Source of the DNA: Streptomyces sp. ISL-1
GTDB lineage: Bacteria > Actinomycetota > Actinomycetes > Streptomycetales > Streptomycetaceae
Direction of reading: 5' to 3'
DNA length: 64,000 bases
NCBI RefSeq assembly: GCF_018614585.1
Contig: NZ_JAGGOI010000016.1
Span: forward strand, 1 to 64,000
Of this stretch, positions 17,181-30,188 are shown piece by piece. The position numbers were made by a program, and so were the translations under genes. The notes under the pieces were generated by a model. The model saw nothing but the letters and a program-made list of their open reading frames with translations, did not search any database and was not told where the DNA came from. How positions within the stretch are numbered: position 1 is the first letter of the stretch; each line of letters begins with the position of its first letter.

Positions 17181-17290
17181 GAGGGGCAGTCTTCCCGCTG
17201 ACGGCCCGAAAGCCCAAACGGAACCTGGTCGGCCGTGCCGCGCGGCCGTTCCGCCAGGACCCCGCCGGAGGCGTCATGACCACGTCAGGG

Positions 17291-18415
17291 CTACATCAGG
17301 GGGGTGAGGAAGCGGCGGAGGACTTCTTCGTAGCCTGCCGGGTCGGCGTTCCACATGGCGGCGTGCGGGGCGTGCTGAACCGTGTGGAGGCTGATCAGCT
17401 CGGGGCGGCGGGCGGCCAGTTCGCGGGACCGCTGCCAGGGGGCGAGCATGTCCTCCGGGCCGTGGAAGATCAGCGTCGGCACACGCAGGGAATCCGGGTC
17501 CGAGGCGCTGAGCAGCCGGTCGCCGTGCAGTCCGGTCCTGCCCTGCGCCGCCCTCACGGCGAGGGGCAGCAGGACCGCCGGGGTCCGGCGGGCGGCCAGA
17601 TTGCGCAGGGTGGCCTCCCAGTCGAGGACCGGGGAGTCAAGGACGAGCCCGCTGATCCGGTCACGCAGCGCGGAGTTGGCGGCGGCGTGCAGGGCCATCG
17701 ACGCGCCGGTGGACCAGCCGTACAGGACGACGTTCTCGGCGCCGTGGCGTACCGCGAAGCGGATGGCCGCGTCCAGGTCGCGCCACTCGGAGTCGCCGAG
17801 GTGGCCGAGCCCGTCGGGGGGCTCGGGGGCGCCCTCGTCCCCCCGGTAGGCGAGGTCCAGGACGGGGAACCGCTGGGCGTGCAGGAACGGCAGGAGGTTC
17901 AGCGGGTGTTCCCGGGTGGCGCCCAGGCCGTGCACGGTGATCACCCACGTCTCCCGCGGGCCCGGCACGAACCAGGCGGGAAGCGCGCCGAGTTCGCCGG
18001 GGATCCCGACATCGCGGTGGGCGATGCCGAGCGCGCTCGACGGGTCACCGCTGTGCACCTGCGGGGTGAGCCGCACCCTGCTGCCGGGCCGCAGTCTGCC
18101 GCGGTTGACCCGCTCCAAGCGGCGTACGACGGTGTCGACGGGGTGCGACACCCCGTCGAGTACGGGGCCGACGACCGCGTGGACATCCTCGCCGTCGAGT
18201 GCGTACGTGCCGGGGCGCTGTGTGGCGAGGCTGCGGGTCAGGGTCACCTGGCCGTCGGCCGTGGCATGCACGGTGGGCCGGGGCTCGCCGGGCAGCGGCC
18301 GTCCTGGCTGCGCTTTGAGCGCGGCGTCGCTTGCGTAGCGGCCGAGGGCAATCGCGGCCGCGCCGACACCTATCAGAGTGGTGACGGCCGCTGCCGTCGC
18401 TTTAGCCGGGCGCAT
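17291..18415 (-). CDS. Alpha/beta hydrolase, probably secreted or membrane-anchored
   Basis: A 374-residue protein: an N-terminal hydrophobic segment (AAAVTTLIGVGAAAIALGRY, about residues 6-26) that may be a signal anchor, about 130 residues of pre-domain, then an alpha/beta-hydrolase core. The oxyanion region is VITVHGLGATREHPLN, the nucleophile elbow is LYGWSTGASMALHAA (Ser in GWSTG), and the C-terminal part has VPTLIFHGPEDMLAPWQRSR (Asp) and HAPHAAMW (His). Substrate unknown; an esterase, lipase or peptidase-like activity is possible. I prefer ATG 18415 to 18445 because the basic residues right after it fit a signal anchor. Confidence 0.82.
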   Translation of the reverse strand: MRPAKATAAAVTTLIGVGAAAIALGRYASDAALKAQPGRPLPGEPRPTVHATADGQVTLTRSLATQRPGTYALDGEDVHAVVGPVLDGVSHPVDTVVRRLERVNRGRLRPGSRVRLTPQVHSGDPSSALGIAHRDVGIPGELGALPAWFVPGPRETWVITVHGLGATREHPLNLLPFLHAQRFPVLDLAYRGDEGAPEPPDGLGHLGDSEWRDLDAAIRFAVRHGAENVVLYGWSTGASMALHAAANSALRDRISGLVLDSPVLDWEATLRNLAARRTPAVLLPLAVRAAQGRTGLHGDRLLSASDPDSLRVPTLIFHGPEDMLAPWQRSRELAARRPELISLHTVQHAPHAAMWNADPAGYEEVLRRFLTPLM

Positions 18416-18473
18416 CGTTCCAGTGTCGGCACCAGCCCGCCGCACTGCCAGTGGACAGCGGCCGCAGGTGGTG

Positions 18474-19136
18474 TCAGCGAGGCCGGCCGTACCCCTGGAG
18501 CTTGTCCGCGGCCTCGCGCAGCTGGGAGCCGGTGAGCAGGCTGGGCGTGTGTCCGGGCAGTGATGCCGCGGTCAGCCAGAGGCGGCACATCCACTCCAGC
18601 TGGGCGGTGCGGTCGTAGGCCTGGTCGAGGGAGTCGCCGTAGGCGACGGTGCCGTGGTTCTGCAGCAGGCAGGCACTGCGCTCGCGCAGTGCGTGGAGCA
18701 TGTTCGCCGCCAGCTCGTCCGTTCCGTACAGGGCGTACCGCGCTACGCGGACGGTGCCGCCGAGGGCCGCGGCCATGTAGTGGATGGGCGGGAGCTCGGG
18801 GACGAGCGTGGAGACGGCGGTGGCATAGACGGCATGGGTGTGGACGACGGCGCCGGCCTGAGTGTTGCGGTAGACCTCCAGGTGCAGCGGCAACTCGCTG
18901 GTGGGGGCGAGCTCGCCGAGGAGCTGGTTGCCGTCGAGATCGACGGCGACGGTGTCCTCGGGGGTGAGCCGGTCGTAGGGGACTGCGCTCGGGGTGACGA
19001 GGACGAGTCCGCCGACCCGCGTCGAGACATTGCCCGATGTGCCCACCACGAGGCCTGCCGCCGCAGTCCTGCGGGCCGTGGCCACGAGGTCTTCCCATGC
19101 CCGCTCGATCGCGTTCTGCCGCACCTGATCGGTCAT
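18474..19136 (-). CDS. Class II aldolase/adducin family protein (L-fuculose-phosphate aldolase-like)
   Basis: A 220-residue zinc-dependent class II aldolase. The binding pocket motif GTSGNVSTR (residues 32-40), the catalytic Glu81 in TSELPLHLE, zinc ligands His99 and His101 in VVHTHAVYAT, and His161 in LLQNHGTVAYG are all present, matching FucA. It cleaves a sugar-phosphate such as L-fuculose 1-phosphate to dihydroxyacetone phosphate and an aldehyde. The true sugar is not known, and no sugar operon surrounds it. It starts with ATG 19136 facing the pit promoter region. Confidence 0.86.
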   Translation of the reverse strand: MTDQVRQNAIERAWEDLVATARRTAAAGLVVGTSGNVSTRVGGLVLVTPSAVPYDRLTPEDTVAVDLDGNQLLGELAPTSELPLHLEVYRNTQAGAVVHTHAVYATAVSTLVPELPPIHYMAAALGGTVRVARYALYGTDELAANMLHALRERSACLLQNHGTVAYGDSLDQAYDRTAQLEWMCRLWLTAASLPGHTPSLLTGSQLREAADKLQGYGRPR

Positions 19137-19336
19137 GCGGCGATCCTGTCAGGCGGTGCCGGAGGCCGCAGCGGCAGGCGGGTGACGAAGATCACGCAAA
19201 GCGCAACAAAGAGCCGGTTTTCGCTTCGGTTCGGCGTCGCTGCCACGCCCTCCTCCTGCTGTCACCGGGCCGACACGGCGGCGGACACACGTGGACTGAC
19301 GGATCCTCACTTGAGGACACCGCAAAGCCCGTCTCA

Positions 19337-19369
19337 GTTCATCTTCCGTTCATCCAGGTTAACTACGTT
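19337..19369 (+). promoter_or_regulatory. PHO box (PhoP-binding direct repeats)
   Basis: Two adjacent 11-bp direct repeat units, GTTCATCTTCC (19337-19347) and GTTCATCCAGG (19348-19358), followed by a weaker third unit (19359-19369), end 36 bp before the transporter start. This is the form of the Streptomyces PhoP operator (consensus GTTCACC-type 11-mers). The S. coelicolor pitH2 promoter is a known PhoP target, so phosphate-limitation control is expected. Confidence 0.85.
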
Positions 19370-19405
19370 CGCCGGGCCACTGACGTCAAACGATTGCCTG
19401 GGTAA

Positions 19406-20662
19406 ATGGAACACATCACCTTGCTGCTCGCGATTGTGATCGTGACAGCGCTCGTGTTCGATTTCACGAACGGTTTCCACGACACCGCCAACGCGATGGC
19501 GACGACCATCTCGACCGGCGCTCTGAAACCCAAGACGGCGGTGGCCATGTCCGCCGTGCTCAATCTCGTCGGCGCGTTTTTGTCCGTGGAGGTCGCCAAG
19601 ACGATCTCCAGTGGCATCGTCACCGAGGACGGCATCACACCTCAGGTCATCTTCGCGGCGCTCGTCGGCGCCATCCTGTGGAATCTCATGACCTGGCTGA
19701 TCGGCCTGCCGTCCAGCTCCTCGCACGCCCTCATGGGCGGACTGATCGGCGCCACCATCGCCTCGGTCGGCGTCGGCGGAGTCAACGGCGGCACTGTCGT
19801 CACCAAGGTGCTGATCCCCGCGATCGCCGCCCCACTGGTCGCCGGCATCGCCGCGTTCCTGGCCTCCCGGCTGACCTACCGGATCGGCCGGAACGCCGAC
19901 GGGAAGGCCACCGCGAAGGGCTACCGCGCCGGCCAGATCACCTCGGCGGGCCTGGTCTCCCTGGCCCACGGCACCAATGACGCGCAGAAGACCATGGGCA
20001 TCATCACGCTGGCGCTCATCGCCGGCGGCATTCTCTCCCCCGGCTCCAACCCTCCGATGTGGGTCATCCTCGCCGCGGGTCTCGCGATCGCGCTGGGCAC
20101 CTACCTCGGCGGCTGGCGCATCATCCGCACCATGGGCAAGGGCCTGACCGACCTCCAGCCGCAGCAGGGCTTCGCCGCCCAGACCAGCGCGGCCAGCGTC
20201 ATCCTCGCCTCCTCCAACATCGGCTTCTCGCTGTCGACCACGCACTCCTGCTCCGGCGCCGTGATGGGCGCGGGACTCGGCCGCAAGGGCGGCGTGGTCC
20301 GCTGGTCCACCGCCACCCGGATGTTCGTCGCCTGGGGCCTGACCCTGCCGGCCGCCGGTCTGGTCGCCGCGGGCTCGGAGTTCGTGACCAAGCAGGGCGA
20401 CTGGGGTGTCGCGGCCGTCGCGGCCTTCCTGATCGGCGCCTGTGCCGCGATCTGGTTCGTCTCCCGCCGCCAGGTGGTCGATCACACCAATGTCAACGAC
20501 GTGACCGGCGACGCCGAGCCCGCCGGTGTGGTGACCGCAGCCATCGCGGCCGTCACTCCGCCGCCGGCCGGCACGCCCGCGCAGGACCTCAAGGCGAACA
20601 TCCCGGCCCAGCCCCAGGCGGCCGACTCCGAGGAGCCGGCGACGCAGCCGGCCAGGGTATAA
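19406..20662 (+). CDS. pitH2: Low-affinity inorganic phosphate transporter, PiT family
   Basis: A 418-residue membrane protein with about ten helices. The two PiT signature repeats are visible: FDFTNGFHDTANAMATTIST near the N-terminus and LAHGTNDAQKTMGIITLALI near residue 195, along with GFSLSTTHSCSGAVMGAGLG near 275. The family symports phosphate (as metal phosphate) with H+ at the cell membrane. The C-terminal 50 residues form a soluble Pro/Ala tail. It sits behind a PHO box and is 12 bp ahead of a small membrane-protein gene, the same pair as pitH2-SCO1846 in S. coelicolor (from memory). The name pitH2 rests on that resemblance. Confidence 0.9.
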   Translation: MEHITLLLAIVIVTALVFDFTNGFHDTANAMATTISTGALKPKTAVAMSAVLNLVGAFLSVEVAKTISSGIVTEDGITPQVIFAALVGAILWNLMTWLIGLPSSSSHALMGGLIGATIASVGVGGVNGGTVVTKVLIPAIAAPLVAGIAAFLASRLTYRIGRNADGKATAKGYRAGQITSAGLVSLAHGTNDAQKTMGIITLALIAGGILSPGSNPPMWVILAAGLAIALGTYLGGWRIIRTMGKGLTDLQPQQGFAAQTSAASVILASSNIGFSLSTTHSCSGAVMGAGLGRKGGVVRWSTATRMFVAWGLTLPAAGLVAAGSEFVTKQGDWGVAAVAAFLIGACAAIWFVSRRQVVDHTNVNDVTGDAEPAGVVTAAIAAVTPPPAGTPAQDLKANIPAQPQAADSEEPATQPARV

Positions 20663-20674
20663 GGACAGATCAGC

Positions 20675-20899
20675 ATGAACATCGACTGGGCAGCTCTCGG
20701 TTCCGTCTTCGGCGTGAGCCTCGTCGCCACCGTCGCCCTGGTGGGTCTGTTCACCCTGGGCATCGTGGGCCTGACCAAGCAGGAAGCGGCAGCCGCGGGG
20801 GGCGGCGGCTCCGCGGTCCTGGCGCGCACCGGCGCGTACGCCTGCTTCGCGGCTTGCGCGGCGGCCGTGTCGTACGGGATCTATCTGATCGTCGTCTGA
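20675..20899 (+). CDS. Small two-helix membrane protein co-transcribed with the Pit transporter
   Basis: A 74-residue protein with two membrane helices (LGSVFGVSLVATVALVGLFT, and ARTGAYACFAACAAAVSYGI) joined by a short Gly/Ala loop. GGACAG lies upstream of the ATG and the gap to the transporter stop is only 12 bp. It corresponds in place to SCO1846, which forms a bicistronic transcript with pitH2. It may be a regulatory or stabilising subunit; no domain is recognised. Confidence 0.8.
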   Translation: MNIDWAALGSVFGVSLVATVALVGLFTLGIVGLTKQEAAAAGGGGSAVLARTGAYACFAACAAAVSYGIYLIVV

Positions 20900-21024
20900 C
20901 GGCGGCTCACTGAGCACCAGGCCGGGCCGGGCACCCCCGTGGGTGACCCGGTCCGGCCCTTTTCTGTGCCGTCGATGTGGGGCTCGGCACACTCTCCCGC
21001 CGCAGGTCAAGGGTGAGTTGACGG

Positions 21025-21170
21025 GCGTTCTCGCACGTGGTGGACTTCCCAGGCCATCTACGGCGGCAGAAGAGGAAGCCGGTGCGAATCCGGCGCGGTC
21101 CCGCCACTGTCACCGGGGGAGCAATCCCCCGGAAGCCAGGAACTCTCACCGCCGGTCACGTCGAACCAGG
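21025..21170 (+). ncRNA. Adenosylcobalamin riboswitch
   Basis: The transcript leader before the cobalamin genes contains the conserved core: GGTGCGAATCCGGCGCGG, CCGCCACTGTCACC (21101-21114) and the B12 box AGCCAGGAACTC (21134-21145). The ends are approximate. A short hairpin CAGGG-N8-CCCTG (21167-21184) follows, directly ahead of the GTGAGGA ribosome-binding site at about 21186-21192 that serves a small leader ORF. High B12 should shut off the downstream cob operon, most likely by blocking translation, because no U-run terminator is visible. Confidence 0.92.
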
Positions 21171-21201
21171 GCGCGGACACCCTGAGTGAGGACATATCGC
21201 C

Positions 21202-21267
21202 ATGCGCGGCTGCGGTTCAGTTCCTGCTGTGAGTACAAGGGCCCAACCAGGCGAAACGTCGGCCTGA
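21202..21267 (+). CDS. Putative 21-codon leader peptide of the cob operon
   Basis: An ATG 9 bp after GAGGA opens a 21-codon frame (begins MRGCGSVPAVST, ends QPGETSA) whose TGA at 21265-21267 is 4 bp before the cobD ATG. The cobD start itself has no Shine-Dalgarno sequence. The arrangement suggests that the riboswitch controls access to the leader's ribosome-binding site and that cobD is translated by coupling. Too short to be certain; the only evidence is position, the Shine-Dalgarno sequence and spacing. Confidence 0.5.
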   Translation: MRGCGSVPAVSTRAQPGETSA

Positions 21268-21271
21268 ACCG

Positions 21272-22237
21272 ATGCGTGCCGACCGTATCTTCGCGTACGG
21301 CGCCACCGCCGGCCTGATCGGCGACCTGCTGCTCGGCGACCCTCGCCGGGGGCATCCGGTCGCCGCGTTCGGCCGGGCGGCGGGCGCCGTCGAGCGTGTC
21401 CTGTGGCGCGACCACCGTGGCTGGGGCGCGCTGCACACCGCCGTGTGCGCCGGGGGCGCCGCGGCTGCCGCCGCACTCCTCGCCCGCGGGGTACGCGGCC
21501 GCTCCGCCGCGTCCGTCGCGCTGACCGCGGCCGCCACCTGGGCAGTCGTCGGCGGCACTTCGCTGGGCCGGGAGGCACGGGCCGTCGGCGGCGCGCTCGC
21601 CGCCGGGGACGTGGAGGTGGCCCGGGAGCGGCTGCCGCATCTGTGCGGGCGAGACCCGCAGAGCCTGGACGAGCAGCAGATCGCCCGCGCTGTCGTGGAA
21701 TCCGTCGCCGAGAACACCTCGGACGCGGTGGTGGGCGCGCTGGTCTGGGGAGCGCTCGCGGGTGTGCCGGGTCTGGTGGCCTTCCGGGCGGTCAACACGC
21801 TGGACGCCATGGTGGGCCACAAGTCGCCCCGTTACCGGCGGTTCGGCTGGGCCTCGGCGCGCCTCGACGATGTGGCCGGCTGGCCGGGCGCCCGGCTCAC
21901 CGCGGGTCTGACGGTGCTCGCCGGCCAGGATCCGCGCGCAGCGCTACGGGCGTGGCGGGACGACGCGAAGAAGCATCCGAGTCCGAACGCGGGCCCGGTG
22001 GAGGCGTCGTTCGCGGGGGCGCTCGGCGTACGGCTCGGCGGAACCCTCTCGTACGGCGGCCGCGTCGAGCACCGTCCCGTACTCAACGCCAGAGGCCGCC
22101 CTGTGCAGTTCGGCGACATTGAACGTGCCGTGCGGCTCTCGCGCCGCGTCGGCCTGCTGACACTGGCGGCCTGCGCGGCGGGCCGCGTGGCGGGGCACGC
22201 GCTGCGCGTGCGGCGCGCCGGAAAGGGGCGGGGATGA
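21272..22237 (+). CDS. cobD: Adenosylcobinamide-phosphate synthase CobD/CbiB
   Basis: A 321-residue membrane protein that attaches the aminopropanol arm (as its phosphate) to adenosylcobyric acid. Typical segments are [20 protein letters not shown] near the start, [20 protein letters not shown] near residue 145, and [20 protein letters not shown] near 170. Several membrane helices are Ala/Gly rich. It is the first full gene after the riboswitch and probably depends on the leader ORF for translation. Its stop overlaps the cobQ start (ATGA). Confidence 0.93.
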   Translation: MRADRIFAYGATAGLIGDLLLGDPRRGHPVAAFGRAAGAVERVLWRDHRGWGALHTAVCAGGAAAAAALLARGVRGRSAASVALTAAATWAVVGGTSLGREARAVGGALAAGDVEVARERLPHLCGRDPQSLDEQQIARAVVESVAENTSDAVVGALVWGALAGVPGLVAFRAVNTLDAMVGHKSPRYRRFGWASARLDDVAGWPGARLTAGLTVLAGQDPRAALRAWRDDAKKHPSPNAGPVEASFAGALGVRLGGTLSYGGRVEHRPVLNARGRPVQFGDIERAVRLSRRVGLLTLAACAAGRVAGHALRVRRAGKGRG

Positions 22238-23747
22238 GCGGACGGAGGGCCGGGGGGCTGCTGGTCGCGGGAACCACCTCCGACGCGGGCAAGAGCGTCG
22301 TCACGGCCGGGATCTGCCGGTGGCTCGTGCGGCAGGGAGTGAAGGTCGCCCCCTTCAAGGGGCAGAACATGTCGCTCAATTCGTTCGTGACCCGCGAGGG
22401 CGCGGAGATCGGACGGGCGCAGGCCATGCAGGCGCAGGCCGCCCGCGTGGAGCCGAGCGCGCTGATGAACCCGGTGCTGCTCAAGCCGGGCAGCGACCGC
22501 TCCAGCCAGGTCGTGCTGATGGGCAGGCCGGTCGGCGAGCTGAGTGCCCGCGGCTATCACGGCGGGCGGCAGGAAGCCCTGCTGAGTACGGTCGTGGAGT
22601 GCCTGGAAGAGCTGCGGGGCACGTATGACGCCGTGATCTGCGAGGGGGCGGGAAGTCCGGCCGAGATCAATCTGCGGCGTACGGACATCGTGAACATGGG
22701 CGTCGCCCGGGCCGCGCGGCTCCCGGTGCTGATCGTCGGAGACATCGACCGAGGTGGCGTCTTCGCCTCCTTCTTCGGTACGACGGCGCTGCTCGACGCG
22801 GAGGACCAGGCGCTGATCGCGGGGTACTTGGTGAACAAGTTCCGTGGCGATGTGTCGTTGCTCGAGCCTGGCCTGGAGATGCTGCACGGGCTGACTGGAC
22901 GGCGCACCTACGGAGTGCTGCCCTTCGCGCACGGCCTCGGCATCGACGAGGAGGACGGCCTCCGCGTCTCGCTGCGCGGCGCGGTACGGGAGTCGGTGGT
23001 CGCGCCGCCCGTCGGCGAGGACGTGCTGCGCGTCGCCGTGTGCGCCCTGCCGCTGATGTCGAACTTCACGGACGTGGACGCGCTGGCCGCCGAACCGGGC
23101 GTCGTCGTGCGTTTCGTGGACCGTGCCGAGGAGCTCGTCGACGCCGACCTGGTGGTCGTGCCGGGCACGCGAGGGACCGTGCGCGCCCTGGAGTGGCTGC
23201 GGGAGCGGGGGATCGCGGACGCGCTGAAGCGGCGGGCCGCCGAGGGCAGGCCCGTGCTGGGCATCTGCGGCGGATTCCAGGTGCTCGGCGAGCACATCGA
23301 CGACGAGGTCGAGTCACGGGCGGGCCGTGTCCCGGGCCTCGGACTGCTGCCCGTACGCATCCGGTTCGCCGTCGACAAGACGCTGGCCAGGCCCGTCGGT
23401 GAGGCGCTCGGCGAAGCCGTCGAGGGTTACGAGATCCACCACGGCGTCGCCGAGGTGCTCGGTGGCGAAGCCTTCTTGGACGGCTGCCGGGTCGGGGCGG
23501 TCTGGGGCACTCACTGGCACGGCTCGCTGGAGAGCGACGGCTTCCGCCGCGCCTTCCTGCGCGAGGTCGCCCGGACGGCGGGCCGCCGCTTCGTCCCTGC
23601 GCCGGACACCGGCTTCGGCGCGCTGCGCGAGGAACAGCTCGACCGCCTCGGCGATCTCATCGAAGAGCACACGGACACCGGTGCGCTGCTCCGGCTCATC
23701 GAGTCGGGCGCACCCTCAGGACTTCCCTTCATCGCACCTGGAGCGCC

Positions 23748-23751
<4 letters not shown>
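22234..23751 (+). CDS. cobQ: Cobyric acid synthase CobQ
   Basis: A 505-residue glutamine-dependent amidotransferase that amidates four carboxylates of adenosylcobyrinic a,c-diamide. The N-terminal synthetase domain has the P-loop region [20 protein letters not shown] and [14 protein letters not shown]. The C-terminal class I glutaminase-like domain has the cysteine in [16 protein letters not shown] and the histidine in [14 protein letters not shown]. Length is normal. Starts by ATGA overlap with cobD and ends by ATGA overlap with cobN, so it is translationally coupled to both. Confidence 0.95.
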
Positions 23752-27407
<3,656 letters not shown>

Positions 27408-27427
27408 GGGTTACGTCTGCGGCGGGC

Positions 27428-27520
27428 TTCAAGAACCGGGGCTCCGCCCCGGACCCTGCGCCTCATACGCCGGCGAGGCTGCACATGCAGCCCGTCCGGC
27501 GATCGAGGACACGGCCGAAG
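27428..27520. repeat. Streptomyces interspersed palindromic repeat between cobN and chelatase gene
   Basis: This interval contains CCGGGGCTCCGCCCCGG followed by ACCCTGCGCCTCATACGCCGGCGAGGCT and then CCGTCCGGCGATCGAGG. It is the same family as the palindromic insert in cobB (30933-31096). It separates two otherwise tightly coupled genes by 148 bp, in contrast with the 4-bp overlaps around it. Confidence 0.7.
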
Positions 27521-27555
27521 GCCGTCCGTCGCCCGAACACGATCGAGGAGGCCGC

Positions 27556-29589
27556 ATGAGCACCCCCTACCCCTTCACCGCGATCGTCGGCATGGACGAC
27601 CTGCGGCTCGGGCTGCTGCTGAACGCCGTCTCACCCGCCGTGGGCGGTGTGCTCGTGCGGGGCGAGAAGGGCACCGCCAAGTCCACTGCCGTACGGGCGC
27701 TTTCCGCCCTCCTGCCCGAGGTGTCGGTCGTCGCCGGGTGCCGGTTCTCCTGCGACCCCGCGGCGCCCGACCCGGCGTGCCCCGACGGTCCGCACGAGGC
27801 CGGCGGCGGTGTGGCGCGGGCCGCGCGGATGGTTGAGCTGCCCGTCGGGGCGTCCGAGGACCGGCTGGTCGGGGCCCTCGACATCGAGCGGGCGCTGGCC
27901 GAGGGCGTGAAGGCCTTCGAGCCGGGGCTGCTCGCGGACGCGCACCGCGGGATTCTCTACGTCGACGAGGTCAATCTGCTGCATGACCATCTGGTCGACC
28001 TGCTGCTCGACGCGGCCGCCATGGGCGCGTCGTACGTCGAACGTGAAGGCGTCTCGGTGCGGCACGCCGCACGTTTTCTGCTCGTCGGGACCATGAACCC
28101 CGAAGAGGGCGAACTGCGGCCGCAGTTGCTGGACCGCTTCGGGCTCACCGTCGAGGTTGCGGCCTCGCGCGAGCCCGACCAGCGGGTGGAGGTGGTGCGG
28201 CGGCGGCTGGCCTACGACGACCATCCGGCCGTGTTCGCCGCTCGCTGGGCGGACGACGAGGCGGCCCTGCGGTCGCGGATCGTGGCCGCGCGGGCGCTGT
28301 TGCCCGACGTCCGGCTCGGGGACGGCGCGCTCCGGCAGATCGCCGCGACCTGCGCGGCCTTCGAGGTGGACGGCATGCGGGCGGACATCGTGATGGCGCG
28401 GACCGCGACGGCGCTGGCAGCGTGGGCGGGGCGCGCGGACGTACTCGCCGAGGACGTGCGGCAGGCCGCTCTGCTGGCCCTCCCTCATCGGCGTCGGCGC
28501 AATCCCTTCGACGCGCCCGGTCTGGACGAGGACAAGCTCGACGACACGCTGGAGGAGTTCGGCGACGGGGAGGACGACCCGGATCCCGACGGTCCGGGCG
28601 GCGGTGGCCGCCCGCCGCAGGACGGTCCCGACGCACCGCCGCAGGACGACGCGGGGCAGGGCGATCCGGGGCAGGGCAACGCCGGGCAGAGTGACACGGC
28701 CGCGCCGCCGCAGGAGGCCGAGGGCGGGGAGCCGCAGCGCGCGGGCGGTGGGGAGCAGCAGGCCGCGGGGGCCGCGGAGCCGTTCCGTACGAAGATGCTG
28801 AGCGTGCCCGGTCTGGGCGAGGGCGCGGCGGGGCGCAGGTCCCGTGCGCGGACCGAGCACGGCCGTACGACGGGGGCCCGGCGGCCCCGAGGGGCCCTCA
28901 CCAAGCTGCACTTGGCGGCGACCGTGCAGGCCGCGGCCCCGCACCAGCGGGCGCGCGGGCGCAGCGGCCGGGGCCTGGTGGTCCGGCGTGACGATCTGCG
29001 GCAGGCGACCAGGGAGGGGCGCGAGGGCAACCTCGTGCTGTTCGTCGTCGACGCCTCCGGGTCGATGGCGGCCAGGCAGCGGATGAGCGCGGTCAAGGGC
29101 GCGGTGCTTTCGCTGCTGCTCGACGCCTACCAGCGGCGCGACAAGGTCGGCCTGATCACCTTCCGCGGGAAGGATGCGGAGGTGGCGCTGCCGCCGACGT
29201 CGTCGGTGGAGGCGGCCGCCGCGCGTCTGGAGACGCTGCCGACCGGTGGCCGTACGCCGCTGGCGGCCGGGTTGCTTCGGGCGCACGACGTACTGCGCGT
29301 GGAGCGCCTGCGCGACCCGTCCCGCCGCCCGCTGCTGATCGTGGTGACGGACGGCCGCGCGACGGGCGGGGTCGATCCGGTCGCGCTGGCGGCGCGGGCC
29401 GCGCGGCTGCACGCCGCGGAGGGCACTGCCGCGATCGTCGTGGACTGCGAGTCCGGGCCGGTACGCCTCGGTCTTGCCGGCACGCTTGCGCGCGATCTCG
29501 GCGGCACCGCCGTCACCCTCGACGAACTGCGGGCCGATTCCATCGCCGGGCTCGTCCGCGACGTCCAAGGATCAAGGAGGGCAGCCTGA
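27556..29589 (+). CDS. ChlI/ChlD-like fusion (putative cobaltochelatase ATPase subunit, AAA+ plus VWA)
   Basis: A 677-residue protein combining both small chelatase subunits. Residues 1-330 form an AAA+ ATPase (Walker A RGEKGTAKSTAVRA, Walker B GILYVDEVNLLHD, sensor region LLVGTMNPEEGELRPQLLDR). Residues about 330-430 form an acidic Pro/Gln/Gly linker, and residues about 480-670 a von Willebrand A domain with the metal-ion MIDAS motif VVDASGSMAAR. This design matches magnesium chelatase ChlI plus ChlD and is used with CobN in actinobacteria. ATG 27556 follows GAGGAGG by about 7 bp; the frame is open further upstream across the repeat, but no homology is seen there. Ends by overlap with cobO (TGATG). 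Confidence 0.9.
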   Translation: MSTPYPFTAIVGMDDLRLGLLLNAVSPAVGGVLVRGEKGTAKSTAVRALSALLPEVSVVAGCRFSCDPAAPDPACPDGPHEAGGGVARAARMVELPVGASEDRLVGALDIERALAEGVKAFEPGLLADAHRGILYVDEVNLLHDHLVDLLLDAAAMGASYVEREGVSVRHAARFLLVGTMNPEEGELRPQLLDRFGLTVEVAASREPDQRVEVVRRRLAYDDHPAVFAARWADDEAALRSRIVAARALLPDVRLGDGALRQIAATCAAFEVDGMRADIVMARTATALAAWAGRADVLAEDVRQAALLALPHRRRRNPFDAPGLDEDKLDDTLEEFGDGEDDPDPDGPGGGGRPPQDGPDAPPQDDAGQGDPGQGNAGQSDTAAPPQEAEGGEPQRAGGGEQQAAGAAEPFRTKMLSVPGLGEGAAGRRSRARTEHGRTTGARRPRGALTKLHLAATVQAAAPHQRARGRSGRGLVVRRDDLRQATREGREGNLVLFVVDASGSMAARQRMSAVKGAVLSLLLDAYQRRDKVGLITFRGKDAEVALPPTSSVEAAAARLETLPTGGRTPLAAGLLRAHDVLRVERLRDPSRRPLLIVVTDGRATGGVDPVALAARAARLHAAEGTAAIVVDCESGPVRLGLAGTLARDLGGTAVTLDELRADSIAGLVRDVQGSRRAA

Positions 29590-30188
29590 TGCCACAGGGA
29601 CAGCCGGCCGTCGTGCCGGAAGACGGACTCACGACGCGTCAGCGCCGTAACCGCCCGCTCGTCGTCGTGCATACGGGGATCGGCAAAGGCAAGTCGACGG
29701 CCGCGTTCGGGCTCGCGCTGCGCGCCTGGAACCAGGGTTGGCCGATCGGGGTGTTCCAGTTCGTGAAGTCCGCGAAGTGGAAAGTCGGCGAGGAGAACGC
29801 GCTGAAGGTCCTCGGCGCCTCCGGCGAGGGCGGCCCGGTCGCCTGGCACAAGATGGGCGAGGGCTGGTCGTGGGTCCAGCGCGACAGACAGCTCAGCAAC
29901 GAGGACGCGGCGCGTGAGGGCTGGGAGCAGGTCAAGCGCGACCTGGCAGCCCAGACGTACCAGCTGTATGTGCTGGACGAGTTCACGTACCCCATGCACT
30001 GGGGGTGGGTGGACACGGCCGAGGTGATCGACGTACTGCGCGGCCGGCCCGGCACCCAGCATGTGGTCATCACCGGCCGCAACGCTCCCGCCGAGCTCGT
30101 CGGCTTCGCCGATCTGGTGACCGACATGTCGAAGGTGAAGCACCCGATGGACGCCGGTCAGAAGGGGCAGCGGGGCATCGAGTGGTAG
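29589..30188 (+). CDS. cobO: Corrinoid adenosyltransferase CobO
   Basis: A 199-residue enzyme that transfers the 5'-deoxyadenosyl group from ATP to the cobalt(I) of corrinoids (CobA/CobO/BtuR family). The ATP-binding P-loop is HTGIGKGKSTAAFG (residues 28-41). Conserved QLYVLDEFTYPMHWGWVD and HVVITGRNAPAELVGFADLV follow. Length fits. It is coupled to its neighbours by 1-bp (start) and 7-bp (end) overlaps; cobB starts inside its last codons. Confidence 0.94.
   Translation: MPQGQPAVVPEDGLTTRQRRNRPLVVVHTGIGKGKSTAAFGLALRAWNQGWPIGVFQFVKSAKWKVGEENALKVLGASGEGGPVAWHKMGEGWSWVQRDRQLSNEDAAREGWEQVKRDLAAQTYQLYVLDEFTYPMHWGWVDTAEVIDVLRGRPGTQHVVITGRNAPAELVGFADLVTDMSKVKHPMDAGQKGQRGIEW

Noticed and set aside
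19334..21010. A 558-codon minus-strand open frame opposite the phosphate transporter
   Set aside because: Antisense shadow; the + strand has strongly conserved PiT motifs and a PHO box.
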